64,000 bases of DNA from CAWBXL01 sp963837365 (GTDB lineage: Bacteria > Acidobacteriota > Terriglobia > Terriglobales > Acidobacteriaceae), in NCBI GenBank assembly GCA_963837365.1, contig CAWIMW010000008.1:186001-250000 (forward strand). Direction: 5' to 3'. Position numbers and translations under genes: made by a program. Shown here piece by piece: positions 28,901 to 36,552 of the stretch (positions are counted from its first letter, which is position 1; every line of letters starts with the position of its first letter). The notes beneath the pieces are model-generated. The model was not told the DNA's origin and did not search any database. It was given only the letters and a program-made list of their open reading frames with translations.

Positions 28901-29100
28901 ACCTCAGCGCCGACGTGGGCTTTGATTCCGCGTTGTTTTGCTGCCATGTGAAGACGTGGCGCCCCGTAAAAACCATGCCGATCGAGGAGAGCCATCGCAG
29001 GCAGGTTCTGTTCCGCGCAACGAGCGACAAGCGACTCCGGCAGGGATGCGCCTTCAAGAAAAGTAAAAGCGGAACGGGCGTGTAGTTCGACGTAGGGCAT
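25963..29100 (-). CDS. dnaE2: error-prone DNA polymerase III alpha subunit
   Basis: 1045 residues, intact. It begins MPYVELHARSAFTFLEGAS, the PHP domain of DnaE2, continues through the polymerase core (GRGSAANSAVCYSLGITAID, LPDIDLDLPSGDEREKVIQY-type acidic motif, GVPLFQEQLLKLAM) and ends in an OB-fold (ATVAGCVITRQRPGTAKGIIFMTLEDETG). It lacks the tau-binding tail of DnaE1. It performs translesion synthesis in the imuA-imuB-dnaE2 mutasome. It starts 5 bases after imuB. Confidence 0.96.
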   Translation of the reverse strand: MPYVELHARSAFTFLEGASLPESLVARCAEQNLPAMALLDRHGFYGAPRLHMAAKQRGIKAHVGAEVSIAEGGNYPLLVESRTGYQNLCRLITTAKLRTNKKTVATVGLAELQGHTEGLICLTGDENGPLAHALARDGMAGGRHLLRQLISIFGSQNVYVELQRHADRFQEARNQAAVSLARERGLPLLATNGVCYATPAERQIADVFTCIKNKRRLETAGRLLARNSQRHVRGAEEMSELFSDIPEAIANTSELSSRLEFTLEKLGYEFPRYPVPEGETMDSFLHKRTWEGARCRYRPVSARVRTQLEKELALIEKLKLAGYFLIVWDLICFCEQNGILVQGRGSAANSAVCYSLGITAIDPIGMDLLFERFLSEERGEWPDIDLDLPSGDEREKVIQYVYERYGKRGAAMTANVCTYRGRSAAREMGKVLGFDEDTLARLSAIVGTWEWRDPNDTMEKQFTNTGLDLSHPQIAVYLSLCQRVQDLPRHLSQHSGGMVICQGQLDSVVPLEPATMPGRVVVQWDKDDCADLGLIKVDLLGLGMMAVVKDSISLIRDHYGEEIDLAHLPQDCPDVYDTIRKADTIGMFQIESCAQMASLPRNNPTRFYDLVTQVALIRPGPITGEMTSPYLKRRQGKEPVTYPHESLIPALKRTLGVPLFQEQLLKLAMICANFTGGEAEELRRALGSKRSQQRMREIEAKLRAGMTTNGFPGKTQDQIVKFISSFALYGFPESHAASFALIAYASAFLKVRYLAAFTAALLNNWPMGFYHPATIVKDAQRHGLRVRPVDVTCSQWNCTVESDNEGQLGLRLGFRYVRGLSQIAGETLVSQRGDGPFASVEELARRVPQLSRDHLAMLAKIGALNNLYPDAKLHRRDALWQVEKAVRKNGPLLEGIVEADSTSPLRRMDIEERLVADYHGIGLTTGPHPMAYRREVLRARGVKSALELRDIPHGKEATVAGCVITRQRPGTAKGIIFMTLEDETGTSRVIISPDFYDKNRMAVLNERFVLVSGLVQNQDDVVHLKARSIKPLAISAATTPSHDFH

Positions 29101-29105
29101 GAACG

Positions 29106-30640
29106 TTAATCAAAAACGCCTTCCACAAACCACTGCTTCCGGATTCGATCCAGATAAATCCGATAGTAGCCAACGCCTTCGAAAGTTTTGAGGGCAACGT
29201 CCCATTCTTCCCGGGCCCACGGCGTGGTTTTGTTCCACCAATTGCCACAGCTCGACCACGGCCCGGATGCAGCCAGCACGCGGCGATGCTTCTTCCACAA
29301 CCGAACCAGGTGGGGTGTCTCTCCGGTAAGCTCGACAGAGGTTTCTAATGCGGGACGGAAAACTCGCAAAGCGATAGTAGGAACAACCGCAGATAGAACT
29401 CCATGTTTCCGAATCGCTTGAAAAGGATTGAACAGCAAAAGCACCGGGCTGGTGAGTATCGAGAATCTTCGCAGAACCGACACAACTGATGCCCTCTGCG
29501 TCTACGCTGCCGACCACTCCACGAATCCGCGCCAAGGTAATTTCCAATTTCTCAGTTTCGGGGGACGGCGGCGCGAAGAGATTGCCCTGGGCCATCCGCG
29601 GCTTTACCGGTACAGCTTCAACAATCACTTTCTTGATGGGTGCCGAAAATGTGTTTCGTTCTAGATCAAGCCGCAGAAGAGTGAAGATCATATGCCGGTC
29701 TTGCGTAGGCACCGGCAACATCCAATCATGTTTGTACTGTTCGCCGTCCTTTCCCTCCTGAATTTGTCGTACTTCAAGGTCCAGCGTCAGTCGCAGTTCG
29801 TTGGTGGCAAACGACTGCGCGATCAGGCGGTCGCAAATCTCTTGCAGAACACGGTTCAAGACAAAAGCCAGCGACTCCAAGCTCTCCACCGCGTCTTCAA
29901 ACTCGTAGCTTTCAATAAAATCCGGCGCAGGTTCGACGGGCAGCAATGGCCGGTTGATCCGCCCTTGGGCGAGTTTTTGCAGCATGAGACCCGGTTGGCC
30001 TAATCGTTCGACCAGTGCGATAGCCGGCAAGGCGGCAAGGGCTTGGAAGGTGTGGATTCCCCAACCGTCGAGAACTTCCAACAGTTGCGGCGTGACCGGC
30101 AGTATATCGACACGGTAATGGCGCGAGAGTTTTGGCTTCGTCACCTGCTGGAATCACCGTAATCCCGGCAAAGCCGCGAGCTGCATACATCGCGGTATCT
30201 GGATTGGCGGCAATCGCGATTCGCAAATGGAAACCCATGTGTCTGGCACTCACGGTGATTTTGCAGGCTGTCGTTTCCGGCGACCCAAACAGCTTTTCCG
30301 TCCCCGACAGATCGAGGATCACGGTTCCGGGACAGGTGGATTCAACCCGCGGAGAAAACCGGTTGGCACATTCCAGCAATGCGGCTTGCGCAGAGTCTTC
30401 GTGATCCGCGGATCGTTTTCTTAACAACACTCCGCCACAAGTTTCGACTTGCAGTTTGGTCATGCCCACATGAATGCCTGTATTCCTGGCGGCATCGTTC
30501 AGGGCCAGCACTTTAGGCAGATCAGAAGGACCGTCCAGAACTGCGATGGGAGATCGTCTTAAACTCTCTCTCGTATCCTTGGGCTCCCATAGCAGAGCCG
30601 CCTGTACGGGAAAATCGGGAACGAGTAAACACGCAAACAT
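29106..30640 (-). pseudogene. imuB: imuB (Y-family polymerase-like), broken by two frameshifts
   Basis: The N-terminal frame (30640 to ~30112) begins MFACLLVPDFPVQAALLWE and is clearly ImuB. At ~30109-30114 one extra base shifts the frame: the homologous continuation VDILPVTPQLLEVLDGWGI runs in the next frame. At ~29433-29440 a second extra base leads into LLFNPFQAIRKHGVLS and the true C-terminus ending WFVEGVFD at 29106. Deleting one base at each point gives a normal ~510-residue ImuB. Both neighbours (imuA, dnaE2) are intact. It may be a pseudogene or carry sequencing errors; raw reads would decide. Confidence 0.85.
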
Positions 30641-30643
30641 GAG

Positions 30644-31384
30644 TCAGGCCCATTGTGCTTTCATCAAAAAATCTTGGGTTGCCGATTGAACGCCCTTTTT
30701 CTCGCGGGTACGGATCACGTCGGCATTCAGCGTGAAGTTTGTGAATAATTTTCCAGAAAACGTTCCCCGCGCAGCCTTGAGTTGCACCACCATTCCCGCG
30801 CAACTCGTCGCATGAGATCGTTGAGCAAGGAAGACAAGGGCCGTAGCCCGATTCTCCACGACACGGCTGAAGCGAAACCATGAACTGGGCGGCACCTTAT
30901 GAACGACCTTTTCCGCGATGTCGCTGAGATCCACCACGATGAGGCCGAAGCCGCCGCTCTGCAAAAGCATGTCAGCGGCCTTGAATGCCTGTTCCAGCGG
31001 CGGCAATTTTTGTCTGGTCTTGCCACAACGCACCCACAGCAGGCGGGACAAATCCGCTCCCGCTGCTTGTGCCGTGGCAGGATCGAAGGCGTCCCGCGCA
31101 TCCACTAGGGCGCAGTAGTGTTCGTGGGACGCACGCGCCAACAGAGAAAGCAGGACGGAGGTTTTGCCCGTTCCGCAGATCTCCGTCAGGGCGTGCATGG
31201 GAACCCCACGGGCCAAATCGTCGATCTGGGGAATGCCGGTCAAAATGGTCTGCACTTCGGGCCGTCGATACGTCACAAAGGCAGATGGGAAGCGAGTTTC
31301 AATCTGGGCGCGGAGTGATAGGGCAGACATCATGGCTGGTGGCTTTATTCGCCTTTTGTTCGCTACAGAGGTAAGATTCTGCAC
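30644..31384 (-). CDS. imuA: ImuA, RecA-like mutasome protein
   Basis: 246 residues. RecA-fold features: LTGIPQIDDLARGVPMHALTE, Walker-A-like GTGKTSVLLSLL, Walker-B-like GLIVVDLSDIAEK. It lacks the DNA-binding loops of RecA. It precedes imuB by 3 bases and dnaE2 follows, the standard SOS-inducible cassette of bacteria without UmuDC. I see no convincing LexA box in 31385-31450. Confidence 0.85.
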   Translation of the reverse strand: MQNLTSVANKRRIKPPAMMSALSLRAQIETRFPSAFVTYRRPEVQTILTGIPQIDDLARGVPMHALTEICGTGKTSVLLSLLARASHEHYCALVDARDAFDPATAQAAGADLSRLLWVRCGKTRQKLPPLEQAFKAADMLLQSGGFGLIVVDLSDIAEKVVHKVPPSSWFRFSRVVENRATALVFLAQRSHATSCAGMVVQLKAARGTFSGKLFTNFTLNADVIRTREKKGVQSATQDFLMKAQWA

Positions 31385-31452
31385 CTGCCCAAAAGAGTTG
31401 TCAAGACGGGCTATGATGGTGCTGAAAGGATTGGATTTAGACAGGGGTTCTT

Positions 31453-31560
31453 ATGTGTGGCAGATTCAGACAGACGCGCTCCCAGAAGCAATTAGAGGAA
31501 CGCTTTTAAGCTGAGGGTGAGTGGAGCAATACCGGACCAGAACTGCAGCGCTGCATCAGG
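31453..31560 (+). pseudogene. N-terminal stub of a SRAP (YedK/HMCES) gene
   Basis: ATG at 31453 reads MCGRFRQTRSQKQLEERF, then TAA, then AEGEWSNTGPELQ in the same frame. MCGRF with catalytic Cys2 is the invariant start of SRAP proteins, which crosslink to abasic sites. The body of the protein (PRYNIAPGQ-type block) is absent. SRAP genes commonly sit beside imuB/dnaE2, so this is likely a decayed part of the same SOS cluster. Confidence 0.65.
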
Positions 31561-31654
31561 TCGAAGTTCTCAGAGCCAATGTCAACCGGTCGAAAATGTC
31601 GGCCTCAACTAATGTCACGGAGTGGACGTTTCCAGATTGTTCTTTTCCTGTCAT
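31556..31654 (-). CDS. possible 32-residue ORF with strong ribosome site
   Basis: ATG at 31654 is preceded by AGGAGAGG at ideal spacing and encodes MTGKEQSGNVHSVTLVEAD followed by a short Leu/Thr-rich end. No family is recognised. It might be a small regulatory peptide or the start of a lost gene; its end touches the SRAP stub on the other strand. Confidence 0.3.
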   Translation of the reverse strand: MTGKEQSGNVHSVTLVEADIFDRLTLALRTST

Positions 31655-31808
31655 AGAGCCTCTCCTGATCCAACTCATCGCGAATTTCAGCCGATTCGGT
31701 CTAACAACCGTATAACTGTATGCTGACACAACCCATTTTGAGTGGGGAGCCGCGAGGAAACCAATTCGCATCGCGGGTTCCATCCTGTCTCGATTCGGAC
31801 CGCGCCCC

Positions 31809-32390
31809 TCATGGGGCCGAAGGTCTGACGCTGGTTGCCATCTGGTCCGCGACCGGCTTCAGATCTTTCAAGTCAGCCTTATGAGGCACGTCAATGTATG
31901 CGGTACAGATGAAGAGTGTACCCACCATTGAGACAAAATAATGCAGCCCTCCGTCGGGTTTCGAATACTGTAGCCACAGCCGATCGGCGCTGTCCGCCAG
32001 TATTTTCGTGGCATGGAGCTGCTGCTTCTTCTGCTTCTTATATTTGTCCCAATCGCCGGTAAACCCGACGCCCTGCAGCGATGCTTTCCCGCTGCCTTCT
32101 CCATTTCTGAGCGAGTCAATGTTGTGCTGGACGAAGTACCACCCGCCTGGAACCGCCCACTGACAACCGTTGCCATCTTCTGTCACGGCCCACCCGGACG
32201 GTAGCCTGGTGGAAGGTACCCTAACCTGGGGATGATCACCCGTTCCATCACCGGGATATTTCTGGGGCAAGCCCTCGCCGGTTGGATTCCCAGGCTGCAC
32301 CGTTTGTGCAAAGGCGTATGGTCCGCAAGAAAATATCCAAATCGCGATCATTAGTAACAATAACAGCCTGCTGCTTCTGCCCGCCTTCAT
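31809..32390 (-). CDS. secreted hypothetical protein
   Basis: 193 residues. Signal peptide (LLLLLMIAIWIFSCGPYAFAQ), then a polar region and a domain with SGWAVTEDGNGCQWAVPGGWY and KILADSADRLWLQYSKPDGGL, resembling acidobacterial periplasmic proteins of unknown role. No catalytic motif. The Cys after the signal helix is not in a lipobox. Confidence 0.6.
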   Translation of the reverse strand: MKAGRSSRLLLLLMIAIWIFSCGPYAFAQTVQPGNPTGEGLPQKYPGDGTGDHPQVRVPSTRLPSGWAVTEDGNGCQWAVPGGWYFVQHNIDSLRNGEGSGKASLQGVGFTGDWDKYKKQKKQQLHATKILADSADRLWLQYSKPDGGLHYFVSMVGTLFICTAYIDVPHKADLKDLKPVADQMATSVRPSAP

Positions 32391-32457
32391 GATTCGCCCC
32401 CGTTGCGTTAGATAGTTTAGGTTTCAATAGGTGCTGCCTGCAGAAAGGTACTCATCC

Positions 32458-33612
32458 TTACGCGGCCCGGGGCAAACTTGGGGTTAGCTTTAGCTCCGCG
32501 CGTGAGCGCAGTATTTGCAACACGTGAGCACGGGACACAATACCTTCGACGCGGCCGTCCGACATAACCGGCAGTTGATTGACGTCTTCGCGCCCCATGA
32601 TCTCCAGGGCCTCCAACGCTGGCATCTCGCGTGAAACGAAATGGACCTTATCTGCAGGCCGCATCACGTTACGCACCGCAGTGTATGACCAGGTTTGCGG
32701 CTCGACTGCGCGAACTTCGTTGGCAGTTATCAGGCCAAGCAGGCGCCCATCCTTGACCACCAGGAAGCAGCGCCGACCGGTGCGGAGCAATTGTTCATGC
32801 ACGAACTCCTGCAAGGAAAGGTCTGGATCTACCGTGTAGTGGTCTGTTGACATCACATCTTTCACGCGCAGCCCGCGGAGAAGTCTACCCACTTGAACCT
32901 GCATGTAGGTGGCACCGGCGGCTTGCAGAAGGAACCAACCGATAAACGCAATCCAGAGCCCTCCAAGCCCTGCTCCCTGAAAGAACCGGAGAATTCCAAA
33001 GGCAATGAACAGGACGGCGATGAGTTGCCCGACGCGGGCCGCTGCGCGCGTTGCGCGTTCAGCGTCGTCCATCGCCCACCACAAAATGGCGCGTAGCACG
33101 CGCCCGCCATCGAGCGGAAAGCCCGGAATCATATTGAACGCACCCAGGGCAAGATTGATGTATCCAAGCCACACCAAGAGAGCAATTCCCGGCGTTGCAG
33201 GCGAGGTCTGCGGAACCCAGCCGGAAACCCAGGCCAAGGCGAGCAGGACGAGCCCAAGGACTCCACTGGTGATGGGGCCAACAATGGCCATCCAAAACTC
33301 AGTTTTCGGGTTCGAAGCTTCCTTCTCGATTTGGGCAACACCACCAAGCAAGAACAGGGTGATCTTGTGAACCGGAATTCCGCGGGCTTTAGCAACCACC
33401 GCGTGAGACAACTCGTGGGCGAACAAGCAGGCAAAGAAAAGTACACCTGTGAGGATGGCTGTGCTCCACACGAGCGCTTCGCTCCAATTGTGGTTGACAG
33501 CATGGAATTGTGCGCCTAAAGAGAAAGTAATCAGCAGCGCTATGACTAGCCAGCTGTAGTGCAGTCCCAGCTCGACTCCGAAGACTGTGCCCAGCTTGAT
33601 CTGCGATTTCAT
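32458..33612 (-). CDS. site-2 protease family zinc metalloprotease with tandem CBS domains (Rip3-like)
   Basis: 384 residues from the ATG at 33612. Six or so membrane helices hold the zinc motif HELSHAVVAKARGI and the third-ligand motif NMIPGFPLDGGRVLRA. Two CBS domains follow (VKDVMSTDHYTVDPDLSLQEF; AVRNVMRPADKVHF), ending near MSDGRVEGIVSRAHVL. Intramembrane cleavage of an anti-sigma factor or similar substrate is the family role; CBS domains suggest control by adenosine nucleotides. Mycobacterial homologues belong to the dormancy regulon, in keeping with the USP, Hsp20 and phosphoketolase genes that follow. Confidence 0.88.
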   Translation of the reverse strand: MKSQIKLGTVFGVELGLHYSWLVIALLITFSLGAQFHAVNHNWSEALVWSTAILTGVLFFACLFAHELSHAVVAKARGIPVHKITLFLLGGVAQIEKEASNPKTEFWMAIVGPITSGVLGLVLLALAWVSGWVPQTSPATPGIALLVWLGYINLALGAFNMIPGFPLDGGRVLRAILWWAMDDAERATRAAARVGQLIAVLFIAFGILRFFQGAGLGGLWIAFIGWFLLQAAGATYMQVQVGRLLRGLRVKDVMSTDHYTVDPDLSLQEFVHEQLLRTGRRCFLVVKDGRLLGLITANEVRAVEPQTWSYTAVRNVMRPADKVHFVSREMPALEALEIMGREDVNQLPVMSDGRVEGIVSRAHVLQILRSRAELKLTPSLPRAA

Positions 33613-33690
33613 GGTTTGTCCCCAATCTTTCCGCTTAGACACTAACCTCGAACTCTCAATGCGTCGCGGCGAACGTCTCCGCAAAAAGAC

Positions 33691-34152
33691 CTACCACACG
33701 AACAAGCGGGCACCGGCACCGGGCGTGCGGACCCTCCCCGCTTGGACAGAGCTATCGCGACCGGAGGGCATACCGTCGTGGTCGGTGCCTGGGAGGTGAG
33801 GTTCCGAGGCGTTGAGCTCTTCGATCTCTACAGCGCCACGGCGGTTCATGATCTCAGCGGCGGCGTCCGCCTTCTCGCCCGACCCGGTTGCGAAAACCAT
33901 GACTCCTCCACGCCTTACTCCTTGGACGTATGCTTCAGCGTCCGCTTCGGCGGCCCCGATCGTCCGAAGCTCCCGCATCAAGTCCACTTCAAAATCAACA
34001 TGCGGGATACTCATCATTCCACTACCCGCCATCTCCCGTGGTTCGCCTAAAACACGAACGTCATTCCGAGGAAAACCGTTGGCCTGGAGATCGCGAACGA
34101 CCTCTTCGACCGATTCCGGGCTCTCAAATAAACCCACTGCCGTTTTTGCCAT
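33691..34152 (-). CDS. YflT-like general stress protein
   Basis: 153 residues from the ATG at 34152 with GGAGG upstream. The N-terminus (KTAVGLFESPESVEEVVRDL, NGFPRNDVRVLGEP) matches the heat-induced/general stress domain of the YflT family; the middle has RRGGVMVFATGSGEKADAAA. The C-terminal ~40 residues are low-complexity and polar. Function unknown; linked to stress by family and neighbours. Confidence 0.65.
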   Translation of the reverse strand: MAKTAVGLFESPESVEEVVRDLQANGFPRNDVRVLGEPREMAGSGMMSIPHVDFEVDLMRELRTIGAAEADAEAYVQGVRRGGVMVFATGSGEKADAAAEIMNRRGAVEIEELNASEPHLPGTDHDGMPSGRDSSVQAGRVRTPGAGARLFVW

Positions 34153-34217
34153 ATTGGCCTCCGCTAATTCACTTGCAATTCCTCGTTGAAAGATTCCAGG
34201 GCCGGCAATCGCTCCGT

Positions 34218-34955
34218 TCACTTCTGATAAACGAAGTGGGCCCTCCGGTTCTGTTGCCAGCATGCTTCGTTGTGCTCCGTGCAAAACGGCTTTTCTTTTC
34301 CGTAACTGACAGTGTGGATAGCGTCGGCTCCCACCCCAGCCGTCACCAAAGCCTGTTTCGCCGAATTGGCGCGACTGTCCCCCAGGGCCACGTTGTAATC
34401 AATGGAGCCACGCTCGTCGCCGTGCCCCTCAATGGTGAAATGAATGCCGGGGTGCTGCTTCAGGAAGTCGGCATCGGCCTGCAGCGAACTCTGCTGATCG
34501 GCGCGAATAGCGGCCTTGTCATAGTCGAAGTAGATGTCCTTCACGTTCTGCGAGAACAATTCTTCTTCGGTCGGTCCTGGCGGTGGTGGAGGAGGCGGTG
34601 GTGGAGGCATGGTCACGGTCACCCGTGCCGTGGCGGTCTGCGTTCCTCCCAGTCCCTTGGCCGTCAATGTGTAGTTGGTCGACTCTGTTGGGGTCGCCTG
34701 CTGAGAGCCGCTGGCCTGGACCGTTCCAATTCCGTCGATGCTGACATCGGTCGCGTTGGCAGTCTGCCAGGTCAGCGTGGTGGACTGGCCTTTTTCGACG
34801 GTGTCCGGGCTTGCGTTGAGCGATGCGGTGGGCGCGGCCGGCGGCGGAGGCGGTGGCGGCGGTGCCGGAGCTACTTTTTTCTTGCAGGCACCCAGCATCA
34901 GAACAACCATAAGCGCCACCACGAGGGCGACCCACTTCAGCTTCCTTTGATTCAT
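34218..34955 (-). CDS. Pal/OmpA-family peptidoglycan-associated lipoprotein with Ig-like insert
   Basis: 245 residues. Lipoprotein signal with lipobox VLMLGAC (Cys ~24), a proline-rich linker, an Ig-like domain (TASLNASPDTVEKGQSTTLTW), a second proline-rich linker, then an OmpA-C domain (IYFDYDKAAIRADQQSSL, FTIEGHGDERGSIDYNVALG) with the Asp/Arg that bind meso-DAP. It ties the outer membrane to peptidoglycan. Ordinary Pal lacks the Ig insert, so this form is a variant. Confidence 0.85.
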   Translation of the reverse strand: MNQRKLKWVALVVALMVVLMLGACKKKVAPAPPPPPPPPAAPTASLNASPDTVEKGQSTTLTWQTANATDVSIDGIGTVQASGSQQATPTESTNYTLTAKGLGGTQTATARVTVTMPPPPPPPPPPGPTEEELFSQNVKDIYFDYDKAAIRADQQSSLQADADFLKQHPGIHFTIEGHGDERGSIDYNVALGDSRANSAKQALVTAGVGADAIHTVSYGKEKPFCTEHNEACWQQNRRAHFVYQK

Positions 34956-35016
34956 GTTCCTTTTTCCTCGGGAAAGATTTCCTCTTCAATACGCGCTCAA
35001 CGTGTTCGCGCAGCTC

Positions 35017-35370
35017 CTACTTCGCGGCAGTCACCGCCTCTACCGTAATGGTGTCCCCGTCGGCCGTGCCCGTGACTTTGGCCTGCTCCCAAGCCAGCTT
35101 GTTGAGCTTGTCCAGCGTGGCTTGATCCGCGGTATCAAGGGCATAGACCTTGTCCCCGACTACCAAAGCGTACTTGGCGCCTTTCTGCACGCAGGCACGA
35201 ACACAAGCTGCAGGGTCGACTCCCTCCCTGTGCTTGGCGCCGCACATGGCGTCGCTGACCTTTCCTGTAAAGGTCTGGCTGCTGCCCGCGGCCACAGCGG
35301 GCACAGCAATCAATCCGGCGCTCAGCACCACCGTCGCTATCCAAACCTGCAACATCCGCAAACGGGACAT
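35017..35370 (-). CDS. small secreted hypothetical protein
   Basis: 117 residues. Signal peptide (WIATVVLSAGLIAVPAVAAG), then SQTFTGKVSDAMCGAKH and DPAACVRACVQKGAKYALVVGDKVYAL with three Cys that may form a disulphide or bind metal. This motif pattern (GKVSDAMCG...) recurs in acidobacterial exported proteins of unknown role. Confidence 0.6.
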   Translation of the reverse strand: MSRLRMLQVWIATVVLSAGLIAVPAVAAGSSQTFTGKVSDAMCGAKHREGVDPAACVRACVQKGAKYALVVGDKVYALDTADQATLDKLNKLAWEQAKVTGTADGDTITVEAVTAAK

Positions 35371-35439
35371 AAATTCTCCTCCTCAGTGCGCTTTCTGCTA
35401 TCGCATGCGTCGATACCCGGAACCTGTCTGCATTCCCTC

Positions 35440-35967
35440 TTATGCCGCTTTGGCTGCGACCGGGGGTTTCTTGCTGGGGCCCGCCTTTGGGAGCACGACT
35501 TCAAGCATCCCGTCATGGATCGCGACTCTCACTTTGTCGGAGTCAACTTCCTCTGAGAGATCAAGCACGCGGCAGACTTCATCGGTTCTCCTCTCGCTAT
35601 AAAGAGTCTTCTGTTTTCTTTGATCACGGATTTGTTCGCGTTTTCCGCTGATGATGAGACGATGAGGTTCAACTCGTACCGCAATGTCCTTCTCCCGGAA
35701 GCCCGGCACATCAGCTCGTACGATCAGTTGGTCGTCGGCCTCGCTGATCTCCACCGGCATCGGGTTCAGCAACTCGGACTCCGCTCGGAACCAGTCTTCC
35801 AGATCGTTGCCGTGCTGACGTCCACGGCCCTCGAACAATTCGTAGGCGCGGTGGGCGAGGGTGTCATAAATCTCTCCCATCCGCTGCAAAATCGGGTCGC
35901 CGTCCATCAGCTTGAGACTTGTGGGTTGGTTTGAGCTTTTTGATTTTGATGTTAAGTCAGTGGTCAT
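35440..35967 (-). CDS. Hsp20/alpha-crystallin small heat-shock protein
   Basis: 175 residues. The alpha-crystallin domain spans ~residues 65-160 (PMPVEISEADDQLIVRADVPG, IAVRVEPHRLIISGKRE, VRVAIHDGMLEVVLPKAG); the I-X-I/V tail is replaced by KKPPVAAKAA. An ATP-independent holdase. The N-terminus contains a DUF2934-like helix (MGEIYDTLAHRAYELFEGRG), a combination common in acidobacteria. Confidence 0.9.
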   Translation of the reverse strand: MTTDLTSKSKSSNQPTSLKLMDGDPILQRMGEIYDTLAHRAYELFEGRGRQHGNDLEDWFRAESELLNPMPVEISEADDQLIVRADVPGFREKDIAVRVEPHRLIISGKREQIRDQRKQKTLYSERRTDEVCRVLDLSEEVDSDKVRVAIHDGMLEVVLPKAGPSKKPPVAAKAA

Positions 35968-36041
35968 TGTCTTTGCTCCTTATCTTAAGTATGTTCAAAT
36001 ACCGCGAGGCCCGGGGGCTGTGTCCGTGAGCGTGACGGCGC

Positions 36042-36302
36042 TCAAGACGCTCGCCGTAGACACAGGTCCCGCTCCTCTCTATTCCACTGCTCCGGATCAT
36101 ATGGCGAAGGCGACGCTATAACCTCGCTGCCCTCTACTCTGAGCGTTATGACTTGTGAGCATGGATCGCAGAGCCAGAACCATTCACTAAGCCCAATCGA
36201 GTCTCGACCGTTGGGTCGTACCGGTTCCAGCCGAAACAAGTTCCCCTGGTGAAAGTAACGAAAAAGCGCCGTGCAGGAAGGATTGGCGCACTTCGCCAAC
36301 AT
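36042..36302 (-). CDS. small zinc-ribbon-like protein
   Basis: 86 residues from the ATG at 36302 (AAGGAAAA upstream). Two Cys pairs, CANPSC and CDPC, separated by FRYFHQGNLFRLEP and WFWL, suggest a zinc ribbon. No named family. Its promoter carries the shared 16-bp element (36442-36457) found before the H+-ATPase and response-regulator genes. Confidence 0.6.
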   Translation of the reverse strand: MLAKCANPSCTALFRYFHQGNLFRLEPVRPNGRDSIGLSEWFWLCDPCSQVITLRVEGSEVIASPSPYDPEQWNREERDLCLRRAS

Positions 36303-36424
36303 ATAGGTTTTCCTTTTCTGGTAGTGCTCCAAAGTAATTGGCCGAGGAAGTATCCCGGACGACCGTTTTCCTACGAAACACCCCGGGCATTGTCTAAACA
36401 AGCCGAGAAGCTGATTACGAACCC

Positions 36425-36457
36425 ATGCTAGTGAAGCAAAATAAGGAAGTCATAAAG
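36425..36457 (-). promoter_or_regulatory. shared stress promoter, copy 1
   Basis: On the minus strand: CTTTATGACTTCCTTA (36457-36442), 11 bp, then TAGCAT (36430-36425) as -10. ATGACT within the element would be the -35 with a 17-bp spacer. The next minus-strand gene is the zinc-ribbon protein starting at 36302. Confidence 0.7.
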
Positions 36458-36552
36458 AAGCGGCCAATATTGCTTTGCTGCGCTCCAATTGTGGGTAAGG
36501 CTGAACGAACGGTCGCCCTGTGCTGTGCTCTATCTTGCGATTGACCTACTCC

